From NCBI RefSeq assembly GCF_033898505.1, contig NZ_JAXAFK010000007.1, positions 1-64,000 of the forward strand: DNA of 64,000 bases, given 5' to 3'. Below are positions 34,425 to 41,901 of the stretch, piece by piece. The DNA is from Pectobacterium carotovorum. GTDB taxonomy: Bacteria > Pseudomonadota > Gammaproteobacteria > Enterobacterales > Enterobacteriaceae. Under the pieces are notes generated by a model. That model saw only the letters and a list, made by a program, of their open reading frames with translations, did no database searches and had not been told where the DNA came from. Positions within the stretch are counted from its first letter, which is position 1. The number at the start of each line of letters is the position of its first letter. Both the position numbers and the translations under genes were made by a program.

Positions 34425-34560
34425 GTCTACGAGTCTACGGGTCTACGGGTCTACGGGTCTACGGGTCTACGGGTCTACGGGTCTACGGGTCTACGGGTCT
34501 ACGGGTCTACGGGTCTACGGGTCTACGGGTCTACGGGTCTACGGGTCTACGGGTCTACGG
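34425..34560. repeat. 8-bp tandem repeat, 17 units, between toxin and antitoxin
   Basis: GTCTACGG (CCGTAGAC on the coding strand) is repeated without interruption; the first unit is GTCTACGA and the other 16 are perfect, 136 bp in all. The array fills the gap between the higB stop (34562-34564) and the higA ribosome site. Since 8 is not a multiple of 3, TAG occurs in every frame of the transcribed strand, so readthrough from the toxin gene would stop here. Confidence 0.97.
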
Positions 34561-34561
34561 G

Positions 34562-34876
34562 TTATTTGTGCTTTTTATAACCATGGTCGTCAAGGTAGAT
34601 ATCCTCTGCTTTACCATCAACCCATTTAAAAATCAGGCGATATTGGATATTTACTCTGATGGATGAATATTCCCCCAATGGCGGATTAAGGTTCTCGTAT
34701 CGGTTCCCCGGCGGCGATTTTAGGTCTTTTGCTGAAACCGCCGCGTTGATGATATCCAGCTTGCGGGACAAGGATGTAACCACATCGGCAGGTATCTTTT
34801 TATGCGACTTGCCATACATAAAAAAATCTTCCAGCCACTGATCCCGAAAGCTATGAATGCTGCGCATTTTTTGCAT
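34562..34876 (-). CDS. higB: HigB/RelE-family toxin
   Basis: From the ATG at 34876, which follows GAGGGAG with 6-nt spacing, a 104-aa protein is encoded. It has the RelE/HigB fold signature: LEDFFMYGKSHKKIPADVVTSLSRKLDIINAA, then LNPPLGEYSSIRVNIQYRLIFKW and a final DIYLDDHGYKK. Such toxins cleave mRNA on the ribosome. It precedes higA in the reversed order (toxin first) typical of HigBA modules. As part of a prophage it may stabilise the element or limit other phages. Confidence 0.85.
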   Translation of the reverse strand: MQKMRSIHSFRDQWLEDFFMYGKSHKKIPADVVTSLSRKLDIINAAVSAKDLKSPPGNRYENLNPPLGEYSSIRVNIQYRLIFKWVDGKAEDIYLDDHGYKKHK

Positions 34877-34951
34877 CCGTCGCTCCCTCGTTTGTTGTGC
34901 GTGTAATTGTAATGCACCCATGCACTGTGCGCAAGTGCATTAACAAAACGG

Positions 34952-35046
34952 TTGATTTTACCTGACAGTTTCCGCTATGGTTCGCCCCACGAGGCCTCGA
35001 AAACCTCTTAACGCGGACAACCAACCCCGATAGTGTTGGATTTTTT
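34952..35046 (+). ncRNA. C4-like antisense RNA with promoter and terminator
   Basis: A promoter (-35 TTGATT 34952-34957, 18 bp, -10 TATGGT 34976-34981) is followed by about 60 nt ending in a terminator (stem within 35021-35039, T6 at 35041-35046). The segment 34994-35016 (CTCGAAAAC, CTTAACG and CGG blocks) is complementary, with small bulges, to 35136-35163 in the leader of the next gene (CCGCGG, CGTTAAG, GTTTCGAG). An upstream small RNA pairing with an antirepressor leader on the same transcript is the logic of P1/P7 C4 RNA. Assignment to the C4 family is from memory and layout. Confidence 0.5.
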
Positions 35047-35133
35047 ATGCCTGTCATTCAGTGGACGCATTGCGCGGTCACACCCCGATCAATGTCGGGA
35101 GGGCGACTAATAGAATACCCGCAAGGGGAATAA
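35047..35133 (+). CDS. Possible 28-codon leader peptide
   Basis: An ATG directly after the terminator T run opens a 28-codon frame (MPVIQWTHC... ending YPQGE) whose TAA stop lies 2 bases before the segment complementary to the upstream RNA. In P1 a short frame (icd) lies in this position and its translation is coupled to ant. The ribosome site is poor, so translation is uncertain. Confidence 0.3.
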   Translation: MPVIQWTHCAVTPRSMSGGRLIEYPQGE

Positions 35134-35213
35134 GTCCGCGGTTTCGTTAAGCCGTTTCGAGCCTCCCGGCACCACACCGTTTGTGGTAACTCGAAAAATT
35201 TAACGAGGTCATC

Positions 35214-35846
35214 ATGACTACCCAACTATCTGTAGAAAGCCTGCCCGTTATTACTCACAACAATATTCCCGTCGTTACTACTGAACTCTTAGCTCAGCTT
35301 TACGGTTCAAAACCTAAAAACATTTCTGACAACTACCTCAACAATGCACAGCGCTTTGTTTGTGGTAAGCATTATTTCAAGATAACCAATTCAGAATTAA
35401 AAGAATTTAAGAACAGACCCGATTTAAACGGGTTAGTCGGTAAACGCGCCCGTAGCCTCATCCTCTGGACGGAACGCGGTGCAGCCCGCCACGCCAAGAT
35501 GCTGGAAACCGATCAGGCATGGGATGTGTTCGAAAAGCTGGAGGACTGCTACTTCAACCCGCAGGAAAAAGCCGTTCCACCTGAACCGAAAAAGCCCGTT
35601 CACCCTTGTGAGCTGGAATTTTATATTCCTGAGACACCGCTTATCTTCAACCATATTCAAACCTCGCAACTCAATGCGTTATTCAAATCCGTGGAATATC
35701 TGACCATGGATTTTTGGCCGCATATGCAAGCGTTATTCCCAACTCTGGATTGCAAACACGGCTCAGCGGTTAATACCGTGAATTTGTTGATGCGGTTGTT
35801 AAAGGATAAGCGTGCAGAGTGTGATGAATTGAGTAAGCAGAACTGA
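35214..35846 (+). CDS. ORF6N-domain antirepressor-like protein
   Basis: The 210-aa protein has an N-terminal ORF6N DNA-binding domain (about 15-115; NIPVVTTELLAQLYGSKPKNISDNYLNNAQRF, then WTERGAARHAKML). A Pro-rich linker and a helical C-terminal part (NTVNLLMRLLKDKRAECDEL) follow. Such proteins act as antirepressors or phage regulators. The AACGAGG ribosome site lies 8 bases upstream, inside the structured leader. It sits between S and V, where P2-like phages carry accessory genes. Confidence 0.8.
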   Translation: MTTQLSVESLPVITHNNIPVVTTELLAQLYGSKPKNISDNYLNNAQRFVCGKHYFKITNSELKEFKNRPDLNGLVGKRARSLILWTERGAARHAKMLETDQAWDVFEKLEDCYFNPQEKAVPPEPKKPVHPCELEFYIPETPLIFNHIQTSQLNALFKSVEYLTMDFWPHMQALFPTLDCKHGSAVNTVNLLMRLLKDKRAECDELSKQN

Positions 35847-35886
35847 TTTATTGGTAACTGCCCCGCCTGATGGCGGGGCTATAAAT

Positions 35887-36945
35887 TTATCTTCCCTTCA
35901 CGCTTTCAATCAATTTAGCAATTTGCTCAATCCCGTCAAAGGTTGAAGGGATCTTATCTTCTGATGGCATGATATTTGAGAAAATTATCGCCTCAAATTT
36001 TTCCAATGAATTTCCGTCATTAGCTTTCATTTCCTTAGCATACTCAGAGTATTTTTGTATAAAGCTACAAAGTGTTTTTCTTAATTCAATTTGATTTACT
36101 TGGGATTTTATAGACGTGTAATTGCTCAAGGAAATCCTAAAGTAATAAACAAATATGAATGTCAATGTAAAAGCAGGAATCAAGCTAAATAAAGATAGCA
36201 TTGAATCAAGCTTAACAACCCCCTCGTAAACTAAATAAACATCGATACCAAAAGGTAAGAGAACTAAAACCCCAAGCAGTATAGTAAACCAAAAGGCTCG
36301 TCTTGATTCTATTTTTTTCTTTTCTGATAGATCATCAAATCCGCGATACAAGCCAACAAAATTAAAGGCATTTTCTTGCTCATCTAATCTTTCTTTTAGT
36401 TTTTCTACTTTTTCTGTTTGTGTTTTGATTTTTTCATTCCAAGTATCCATGGTTTCTTTCATTACTGTTTCAGCTCGGGCTGCATCTATAAAATTTTGCA
36501 CATCGCTATTTTGATATTTTTCACGACATAATGAAAATGGCATCTCATATAATGCATATAAAATTTGAACTTGCGCATCATAACTAAAGCTATCTTTTTT
36601 ATAAATAACAAAATCTTTTACTCTAGTTAATTCAAAGGAAATATCATTAGGTTGATAAAAATGAAACTCCATCAAAAACCGAAACAACAAAGCAAGAAAT
36701 GAATCAAGATCTGCATCATTTTGTGATTTCTCTTCGAGATAGCTATTAATCCACCCATGTATGAGATTGATATTAAACTGAGTGTACTCATCCCATAAAG
36801 CTGGATTCCGCCTCATATTGAGAAGAATTAATTTAATAAACGTCCCCCTATTTTTATTAAACTCATCAGCACCACCGTTTTTTATATTAGGGATATATTC
36901 GTTGATTAACGTTTGAGTACTACTTAGTTTAAAAAAATCGAGCAT
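35887..36945 (-). CDS. AT-rich two-TM protein with coiled coil (moron)
   Basis: ATG 36945, preceded by AAGAGAAA, gives 352 aa (MLDFFKLSSTQTLINEYIPNI...). The N-terminal half is soluble and helical. A coiled coil follows at about 180-215 (WNEKIKTQTEKVEKLKERLDEQE), then two transmembrane helices (FWFTILLGVLVLLPFGIDVYLVY and LFSLIPAFTLTFIFVYYF), with a cytoplasmic tail. I do not recognise the family. Base composition is far more AT-rich than the surrounding tail genes and it is read against them, so it is a late acquisition. Membrane placement suits an abortive-infection or superinfection-exclusion role; this is speculative. Confidence 0.6.
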   Translation of the reverse strand: MLDFFKLSSTQTLINEYIPNIKNGGADEFNKNRGTFIKLILLNMRRNPALWDEYTQFNINLIHGWINSYLEEKSQNDADLDSFLALLFRFLMEFHFYQPNDISFELTRVKDFVIYKKDSFSYDAQVQILYALYEMPFSLCREKYQNSDVQNFIDAARAETVMKETMDTWNEKIKTQTEKVEKLKERLDEQENAFNFVGLYRGFDDLSEKKKIESRRAFWFTILLGVLVLLPFGIDVYLVYEGVVKLDSMLSLFSLIPAFTLTFIFVYYFRISLSNYTSIKSQVNQIELRKTLCSFIQKYSEYAKEMKANDGNSLEKFEAIIFSNIMPSEDKIPSTFDGIEQIAKLIESVKGR

Positions 36946-36976
36946 ATTTATTTTCTCTTTTAGTTTTTTACCTTGT

Positions 36977-36994
36977 TGTTTTGCCAACAGAACA
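36977..36994 (+). promoter_or_regulatory. Candidate Ogr-type late activator site (PV)
   Basis: TGTT-N10-AACA (TGTTTTGCCAACAGAACA) is a perfect 4-bp dyad that fits the TGT-N12-ACA form recalled for Ogr/Delta sites and shares TGTTnTGCCA with the sites before O and FI. Centred about 55 bp before the V ATG, it puts the expected start point almost at the start codon, so the geometry needs checking. Confidence 0.5.
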
Positions 36995-37040
36995 ACGTCA
37001 AAGGTTTGTGTAAGTCGTTCAAAGTATCCACCATGAAGCG

Positions 37041-37682
37041 ATGAACACACAAGCCACCCTTACCGAAATCCAGCGCCTCTTGCGCAATATGATCCGTGTC
37101 GGCGTCGTGACCCACGTCAACACAGCGGACGCCCTGTGCCGGGTGCAAACCGGAGACATGACCACAGGCTGGTTGAACTGGTTAACCCGCCGTGCCGGAC
37201 GTTCACGCGACTGGTGGGCACCGTCCATTGGTGAACAGGTGTTGATCCTGTCCATCGGCGGCGAACTGGACACCGCCTTTGTGCTGCCCGGCATCTATTC
37301 CGATGACCAGCCCGCGCCGTCGGCGTCTGCCGATGCGTTACATATCAGCTTTCCCGACGGTGCGATGATCGAGTACGAACCCGCAACATCAGCGCTGACC
37401 GTCAGCGGGATTAAAACCGCCACACTCACCGCGTCAGAGTCTGTTACCACTACCGCGCCACAGGTCACCGTGAACGCCTCCACGCGCATCACGTTAGACT
37501 CACCGGAGGTGGTCTGCACCAACAAGCTGATTACCGGAACGCTGGAAGTACAAAAAGGCGGGGAAATGCGCGGCACTATCCAGCACAGCGGCGGCGCGTT
37601 TACTTCAAACGGCGTGCAAGTGGATAAACACAATCACGGCAACGTACAAAACGGCGGCGGCTGGACGGACGGGACACGATGA
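37041..37682 (+). CDS. V: Baseplate spike protein gpV
   Basis: The 213-aa protein (P2 gpV 211 aa) forms the trimeric membrane-piercing spike. It has an N-terminal OB-fold (RNMIRVGVVTHVNTADALCRVQTG, WWAPSIGEQVLILS) and a beta-helical C-terminus (SALTVSGIKTATLTASESVT...) that ends with an iron-binding HxH motif (DKHNHGN). It starts the V-W-J-I-H tail operon and overlaps W by four bases. Confidence 0.95.
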   Translation: MNTQATLTEIQRLLRNMIRVGVVTHVNTADALCRVQTGDMTTGWLNWLTRRAGRSRDWWAPSIGEQVLILSIGGELDTAFVLPGIYSDDQPAPSASADALHISFPDGAMIEYEPATSALTVSGIKTATLTASESVTTTAPQVTVNASTRITLDSPEVVCTNKLITGTLEVQKGGEMRGTIQHSGGAFTSNGVQVDKHNHGNVQNGGGWTDGTR

Positions 37683-38023
37683 CAGCACGTTACCTCGGCA
37701 TGAGCCGTGACAGCGGCCAGACGCTCGGCGACCTTGAGCACATTCGCCAGAGCGTGCGCGACATTCTCATTACGCCCGTCGGGTCGCGGGTGATGCGTCG
37801 GGATTACGGGTCGCTGCTGTCGGCGCTGATCGACCAGCCGCAAAATCCCGCTGTGAAATTGCAGGTCATGGCCGCGTGTTACATGGCGCTGCAGCGCTGG
37901 GAGCCACGCATCACGCTGACGGCCATCAACCTGACAAGCACCTTTGACGGCAAGCTGGCCGTTGATATTACGGGCGTGCTGGCTGACAGCAACGCCGTTT
38001 CCCTTTCTGTTCCTGTGAGCTGA
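37679..38023 (+). CDS. W: Baseplate protein gpW
   Basis: A 114-aa protein (P2 gpW 115 aa), the gp25-like baseplate wedge component. GMSRDSGQTLGDLEHIRQSVRDILITPVGSRVMRRDYGS is the family signature. It overlaps V by 4 bp and is followed 3 bp later by J. Confidence 0.95.
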   Translation: MTARYLGMSRDSGQTLGDLEHIRQSVRDILITPVGSRVMRRDYGSLLSALIDQPQNPAVKLQVMAACYMALQRWEPRITLTAINLTSTFDGKLAVDITGVLADSNAVSLSVPVS

Positions 38024-38026
38024 CAC

Positions 38027-38935
38027 ATGGCGATGATTGATTTAAGCCAGCTTCCCGCACCTGCCGTGGTGGAAGAACTGGACTACGAGGCAGTTTACAC
38101 CGAGCGCAAAGCGATGCTGCTGTCGCTCTACCCGGAAGACCAGCGCGCCGCCGTTGCCCGCACGTTGGCGCTGGAATCCGATCCGCTCGTCAAGCTGTTA
38201 CAGGAAAACGCCTACCGCGAATTGCTATGGCGCCAGCGCGTCAATGAAGCCGCTCGCGCCGTGATGGTGACGTATGCGCAAGGGAGTGACCTCGACCAGC
38301 TCGGCGCCAATTTCAGCGTGTCCCGTCTGGTGGTCACCCCGGCTGACGATTCGACCCTGCCGCCCACGCCAGCCCTGATGGAATCCGACAGCGATTTGCG
38401 CCTGCGCATTCAGCAGTCTTTCGAGGGCTTAAGCGTTGCCGGGTCTGTCGGGGCTTACCAGTACCACGGACGCAGCGCCGACGGGCGCGTGGCGGATGTG
38501 TCGGTTATCAGCCCCAGCCCGGCCAGCGTCACCGTGTCGGTACTGTCACGCGAGGGCGACGGCAGCGCCAGCCCGGAGCTGGTCGCTATTGTTACCGACG
38601 CTCTGAACGGCGAAGACGTGCGCCCGGTGGCAGACCGCGTGACGGTGCAGTCTGCCGCCATTGTGCCGTATGAGATTGACGCCACGCTGTATCTGTATCG
38701 GAGTCCTGAAGCGGAGCCAGTACGCGCCGCCGCCGAACAGAAGCTGAAAGCCTATATCAGTGCGCAGCACCGATTGGGGCGGGATATTCGTCGCTCGGCG
38801 ATTTATGCTGCGCTGCACGTTGAAGGCGTGCAACGGGTCGAGCTGACGACACCCGCCGCCGATATCGTGCTGACCGCCGCGCAGGCGTCCTACTGTTCCG
38901 GCTATCGGCTGGGTGTAGGCGGTGCAGATGAGTGA
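38027..38935 (+). CDS. J: Baseplate protein gpJ
   Basis: A 302-aa baseplate J-like protein, the same length as P2 gpJ. It begins MAMIDLSQLPAPAVVEELDYEAVY and contains LDQLGANFSVSRLV and ESDSDLRLRIQQSFEGLSVAGSVGAY. It makes the outer edge of the baseplate with W and I. The stop overlaps the start of I. Confidence 0.95.
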   Translation: MAMIDLSQLPAPAVVEELDYEAVYTERKAMLLSLYPEDQRAAVARTLALESDPLVKLLQENAYRELLWRQRVNEAARAVMVTYAQGSDLDQLGANFSVSRLVVTPADDSTLPPTPALMESDSDLRLRIQQSFEGLSVAGSVGAYQYHGRSADGRVADVSVISPSPASVTVSVLSREGDGSASPELVAIVTDALNGEDVRPVADRVTVQSAAIVPYEIDATLYLYRSPEAEPVRAAAEQKLKAYISAQHRLGRDIRRSAIYAALHVEGVQRVELTTPAADIVLTAAQASYCSGYRLGVGGADE

Positions 38936-39539
38936 TAGCCGTCTGCTGCCTGTCGGGTCGTCCGCGCTGGAAGTCGCCGCCGCTACTGCCTGCGCCGAGA
39001 TTACCCGCGTACCGGTTCCCCTGCGCCTGCTGTGGAACCCGGACACCTGCCCGGCACACCTGCTGCCGTATCTGGCGTGGGCGTTTTCCGTTGACCGCTG
39101 GGATGAGGTGTGGCCGGAGAGCGTGAAACGGCAGGTGATCCGCGATGCGTTCTTTATCCATCGGCATAAAGGCACCATCGGTGCGTTACGTCGCGTGGTG
39201 GAGCCGTTTGGTTATCTGATCCGTATCAGCGAATGGTTTCAGAACGGCGGCGAGCCAGGCACGTTTCGCCTGGACATTGGCGTGCAGGATAGCGGCATTA
39301 CCGAAGAAACCTTTTACGAGCTGGAGCGGCTGATTGCCGACGCCAAACCCGCGTCCCGTCACCTGTTGGGGCTGAATATCAACCTTGACACGCAGGGCGC
39401 GGCCTACGTTGCCGCGCTGTCCTATGGCGGCGACGCGCTGACCGTTTACCCCTATTTTCCTGAAACCATTACCGTGTCCGGTCTGGATGTGACCGGGGCA
39501 GCACTTCATTTAATCGACAATGTGAGCGTAACCGCATGA
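38928..39539 (+). CDS. I: Baseplate/tail protein gpI
   Basis: ATG 38928 overlaps the J stop and gives 203 aa (P2 gpI 176 aa). LLPVGSSALEVAAATACAEI, LPYLAWAFSVDRWDE and RDAFFIHRHKGTIGALRRVVEPFG are family hallmarks. It links the baseplate to the tail fibre gpH. The C-terminus is longer than in P2, as often seen in prophage variants. Confidence 0.93.
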   Translation: MSDSRLLPVGSSALEVAAATACAEITRVPVPLRLLWNPDTCPAHLLPYLAWAFSVDRWDEVWPESVKRQVIRDAFFIHRHKGTIGALRRVVEPFGYLIRISEWFQNGGEPGTFRLDIGVQDSGITEETFYELERLIADAKPASRHLLGLNINLDTQGAAYVAALSYGGDALTVYPYFPETITVSGLDVTGAALHLIDNVSVTA

Positions 39540-41629
39540 GCGCAACCTATTTTGCCCTGTTAACCAACATCGGCGCGGCCAGACTGGCTAACGCTACCGC
39601 GCTGGGTAACCGCCTGAACATCAGCCAGATGGCCGTCGGTGACGGCGGCGGTGTCTTGCCGACACCGAACCCGGCACAAACGGCACTGATTAGCGAGAAG
39701 CGGCGCGCCGCACTCAACATGATGAGCATTGACCCGAAAAACCCCAGCCAGATTATCGCCGAGCAGGTTATTCCCGAAAATGAGGGCGGTTGGTGGATTC
39801 GTGAAATCGGGCTATTTGACGATGACGGCAATCTGATTGCGGTCGCCAACTGCCCGGAAACCTACAAACCGCAGCTACAGGAGGGCAGCGGCCGCATCCA
39901 GACCGTGCGCATGATACTGATTGTCAGCAGTACCGACGCGGTGACGCTGAAAGTTGACCCGGCTGTGGTGCTGGCAACGCGGAGCTATGTTGATAACGCC
40001 GTGATCGAGGTGAAAGCCTATGCGGATAATCTGATGAAGCTACACCTTGCCGCGGCTGATCCGCACCCGCAGTACGCGCCAAAGGCCAGTCCGGCACTGA
40101 CGGGTAAACCTACCGCACCCACAGCGACGCAGGCATCGAATGACATGCAGCTGGCGACCACGGCCTTTGTGAAGTCGGCTATTTCGGCGTTGGTGAACGG
40201 GTCGCCGGGGGCGCTGGACACCTTGCAAGAGCTGGCGGCGGCGATGGGTAACGATCCGAACTTCTCAACAACGGTACTTAATGCCATTGCTGATGTTACG
40301 AATAAGCACAATGCACACGTAACAGCCGCCGATCCGCACCCGCAATACGCACCGAAAGCCAGCCCGGCACTGACAGGCAAACCCACTGCGCCCACGGCAG
40401 CGCAGGCATCGAATGACACGCAACTGGCGAACACGGCCTTTGTGAAAACGGCCATCGGCGCACTGATTAACGGTGCCCCCGGCGCACTGGATACGCTGCA
40501 AGAGCTGGCGGCGGCGCTGGGTAACGATCCGAACTTCTCTACGACGGTACTCAATGCCCTTGCTGATGTGACGAATAAGCAGAATGCACACGCCTCCGCC
40601 ACCGACCCGCACACACAATACGCGCCGAAAGCCAGCCCGGCACTGACTGGTAAACCCACCGCCCCTACGGCAACGCAGGCATCGAATGACACGCAGCTGG
40701 CGACCACGGCCTTTGTGAAAGCGGCTATTTCGGCGTTGGTGAACGGGTCGCCGGGCGCGCTGGACACCTTGCAGGAGCTGGCGGCCGCGTTGGGTAATGA
40801 CCCCGATTTTTCAACGACGATAGTAAACGCGCTGGCCGGGAAGCTGGCAAAAGACCAGAACGGCGCAGATATCGTGAATAAAAAACAGTTCGCCAGAAAT
40901 GCCAGCCTGCCCCATTTGGGGAGCGGGTGGGTTAATTTCGGCGGCAGTGCTGGCGCGTGGACAACCGCGCAATTTATTGATTTTTTAGATGAGATAGGGG
41001 CATTTCAGCATCTGTATTTTGTGTGTGCGGGGTCATGGAGCTACGCGGTAAACCGGAAAATTACCGATACAGGCTGCGGTCACATTGAGCTGGCGGGGGC
41101 GGTTGTTGAAGTGTTCAGTGACCGCTTTCATTGCAGAACGATCCGCATCACGACCCCGACAACATCAAGCGACGCGGAGGCGATACCCGGAACGTTTGTT
41201 TATATCGATAACGGTGCCGATTCCGCGCCCGGCTGGCGTCGTGAATATAATTCGAAAACCCTGCACGCGGCTGATATCGCGGCGTTAGGTGTGCCGCTTC
41301 GTGACGATAAACAGATGTGCCGGGCGTGGGTGCGCTTTAATGAAAACGGTGAAATCAATGACGCATACAATGTGCAGTCGGTGATAAAAAACAGCACCGG
41401 AGATTTTACGATCCGCTTTAAAACCCCGATGAAAAATGAAAATTACGCGTTCACCTACACCGTGGGCGGACGAGGCGACTCGATGAACATGTGTTCCGGC
41501 GCATCCCAACTGCCGACGGTTGATGCATTGCGGGTTATCAGTGTTTCAGCGACAGGGATCGGCAAAGGGGGCGATTTTCGGCTATTGGATTTTCCGGTCA
41601 ATTCCGTTGCGATTTTTGGCGGAGTCTGA
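39536..41629 (+). CDS. H: Tail fibre protein gpH
   Basis: The 697-aa protein attaches through a conserved N-terminal domain (about 1-160; MSATYFALLTNIGAARLANATALG, GGWWIREIGLFDDDGNLIAVAN). Three 91-residue repeats follow (about 175-430; DPHPQYAPKASPALTGKP ... LQELAAALGNDPNFST). The C-terminal region (about 450-697) is the receptor-binding part, ending with a AWVRFNENGEINDAYNV...FTIRFKTPM domain of the tail-fibre-tip type. No fibre-assembly gene (G/tfa) follows. Host specificity is expected to vary here. Confidence 0.92.
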   Translation: MSATYFALLTNIGAARLANATALGNRLNISQMAVGDGGGVLPTPNPAQTALISEKRRAALNMMSIDPKNPSQIIAEQVIPENEGGWWIREIGLFDDDGNLIAVANCPETYKPQLQEGSGRIQTVRMILIVSSTDAVTLKVDPAVVLATRSYVDNAVIEVKAYADNLMKLHLAAADPHPQYAPKASPALTGKPTAPTATQASNDMQLATTAFVKSAISALVNGSPGALDTLQELAAAMGNDPNFSTTVLNAIADVTNKHNAHVTAADPHPQYAPKASPALTGKPTAPTAAQASNDTQLANTAFVKTAIGALINGAPGALDTLQELAAALGNDPNFSTTVLNALADVTNKQNAHASATDPHTQYAPKASPALTGKPTAPTATQASNDTQLATTAFVKAAISALVNGSPGALDTLQELAAALGNDPDFSTTIVNALAGKLAKDQNGADIVNKKQFARNASLPHLGSGWVNFGGSAGAWTTAQFIDFLDEIGAFQHLYFVCAGSWSYAVNRKITDTGCGHIELAGAVVEVFSDRFHCRTIRITTPTTSSDAEAIPGTFVYIDNGADSAPGWRREYNSKTLHAADIAALGVPLRDDKQMCRAWVRFNENGEINDAYNVQSVIKNSTGDFTIRFKTPMKNENYAFTYTVGGRGDSMNMCSGASQLPTVDALRVISVSATGIGKGGDFRLLDFPVNSVAIFGGV
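40058..40840 (+). repeat. Three 273-bp tandem repeats within the tail fibre gene
   Basis: The same DPH(P/T)QYAPKASPALTGKPTAP module begins at 40058, 40331 and 40604, an exact period of 273 bp (91 codons). The copies are about 85-90 percent alike at DNA level, with the third slightly diverged at its end. Such repeats extend the fibre shaft and can change number by recombination. Confidence 0.9.
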
Positions 41630-41640
41630 ATAGGCACATT

Positions 41641-41789
41641 GATCGACGTAGCCGATCAATAACGCATAATCGATCTGTATAAACGTTTATAAAATAGCCA
41701 GTCCAGATGTCATTATGTCTATGGTTTTAAAATAATAATGATCCACTGGGGAAAGCGAAGCCCACCGTCCGCCAACGGTGGGCTTTTTT
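41641..41789 (+). repeat. Intergenic element, copy B, downstream of the tail fibre gene
   Basis: This is the prophage copy of the element at 12672-12815. It starts 11 bp after the H stop and includes the same 14-bp palindrome TATAAACGTTTATA (41678-41691) and GATGTCATTATG. GGGGAAAGCGAAGCCCACC leads into a terminator (AGCCCACCGT pairs with ACGGTGGGCT, 41759-41784, then T6). It stands where P2 has gene G. As a terminator it would end the V-to-H transcript. Confidence 0.75.
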
Positions 41790-41810
41790 CATGGCTGTTT
41801 TTCGCCCCGG

Positions 41811-41822
41811 TGTTGTGCCAGC
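41811..41822 (+). promoter_or_regulatory. Candidate Ogr-dependent late promoter site (PF)
   Basis: TGTTGTGCCAGC is identical to 28326-28337 before O. It lies 80-90 bp upstream of the FI start, which places a transcript start near 41875 if the site is centred at about -55. The second half-site is not clear. Confidence 0.5.
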
Positions 41823-41901
41823 CCCCACCGTGCCAGCATTACTCGCCCGCCTCAGACTCACACAACACAATAGCCTTGCCTATTTTTATGGAGTCAGCTA
41901 A

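Noticed and set aside
34425-34560. CRISPR array
   Set aside because: The repeat is an 8-bp direct tandem repeat with no spacers and no cas genes nearby.
34384-34666. Three overlapping plus-strand frames encoding GSTGLRVY-type repeats
   Set aside because: They exist only because the 8-bp repeat is open in all plus-strand frames. They lack ribosome sites and lie antisense to the toxin-antitoxin genes.
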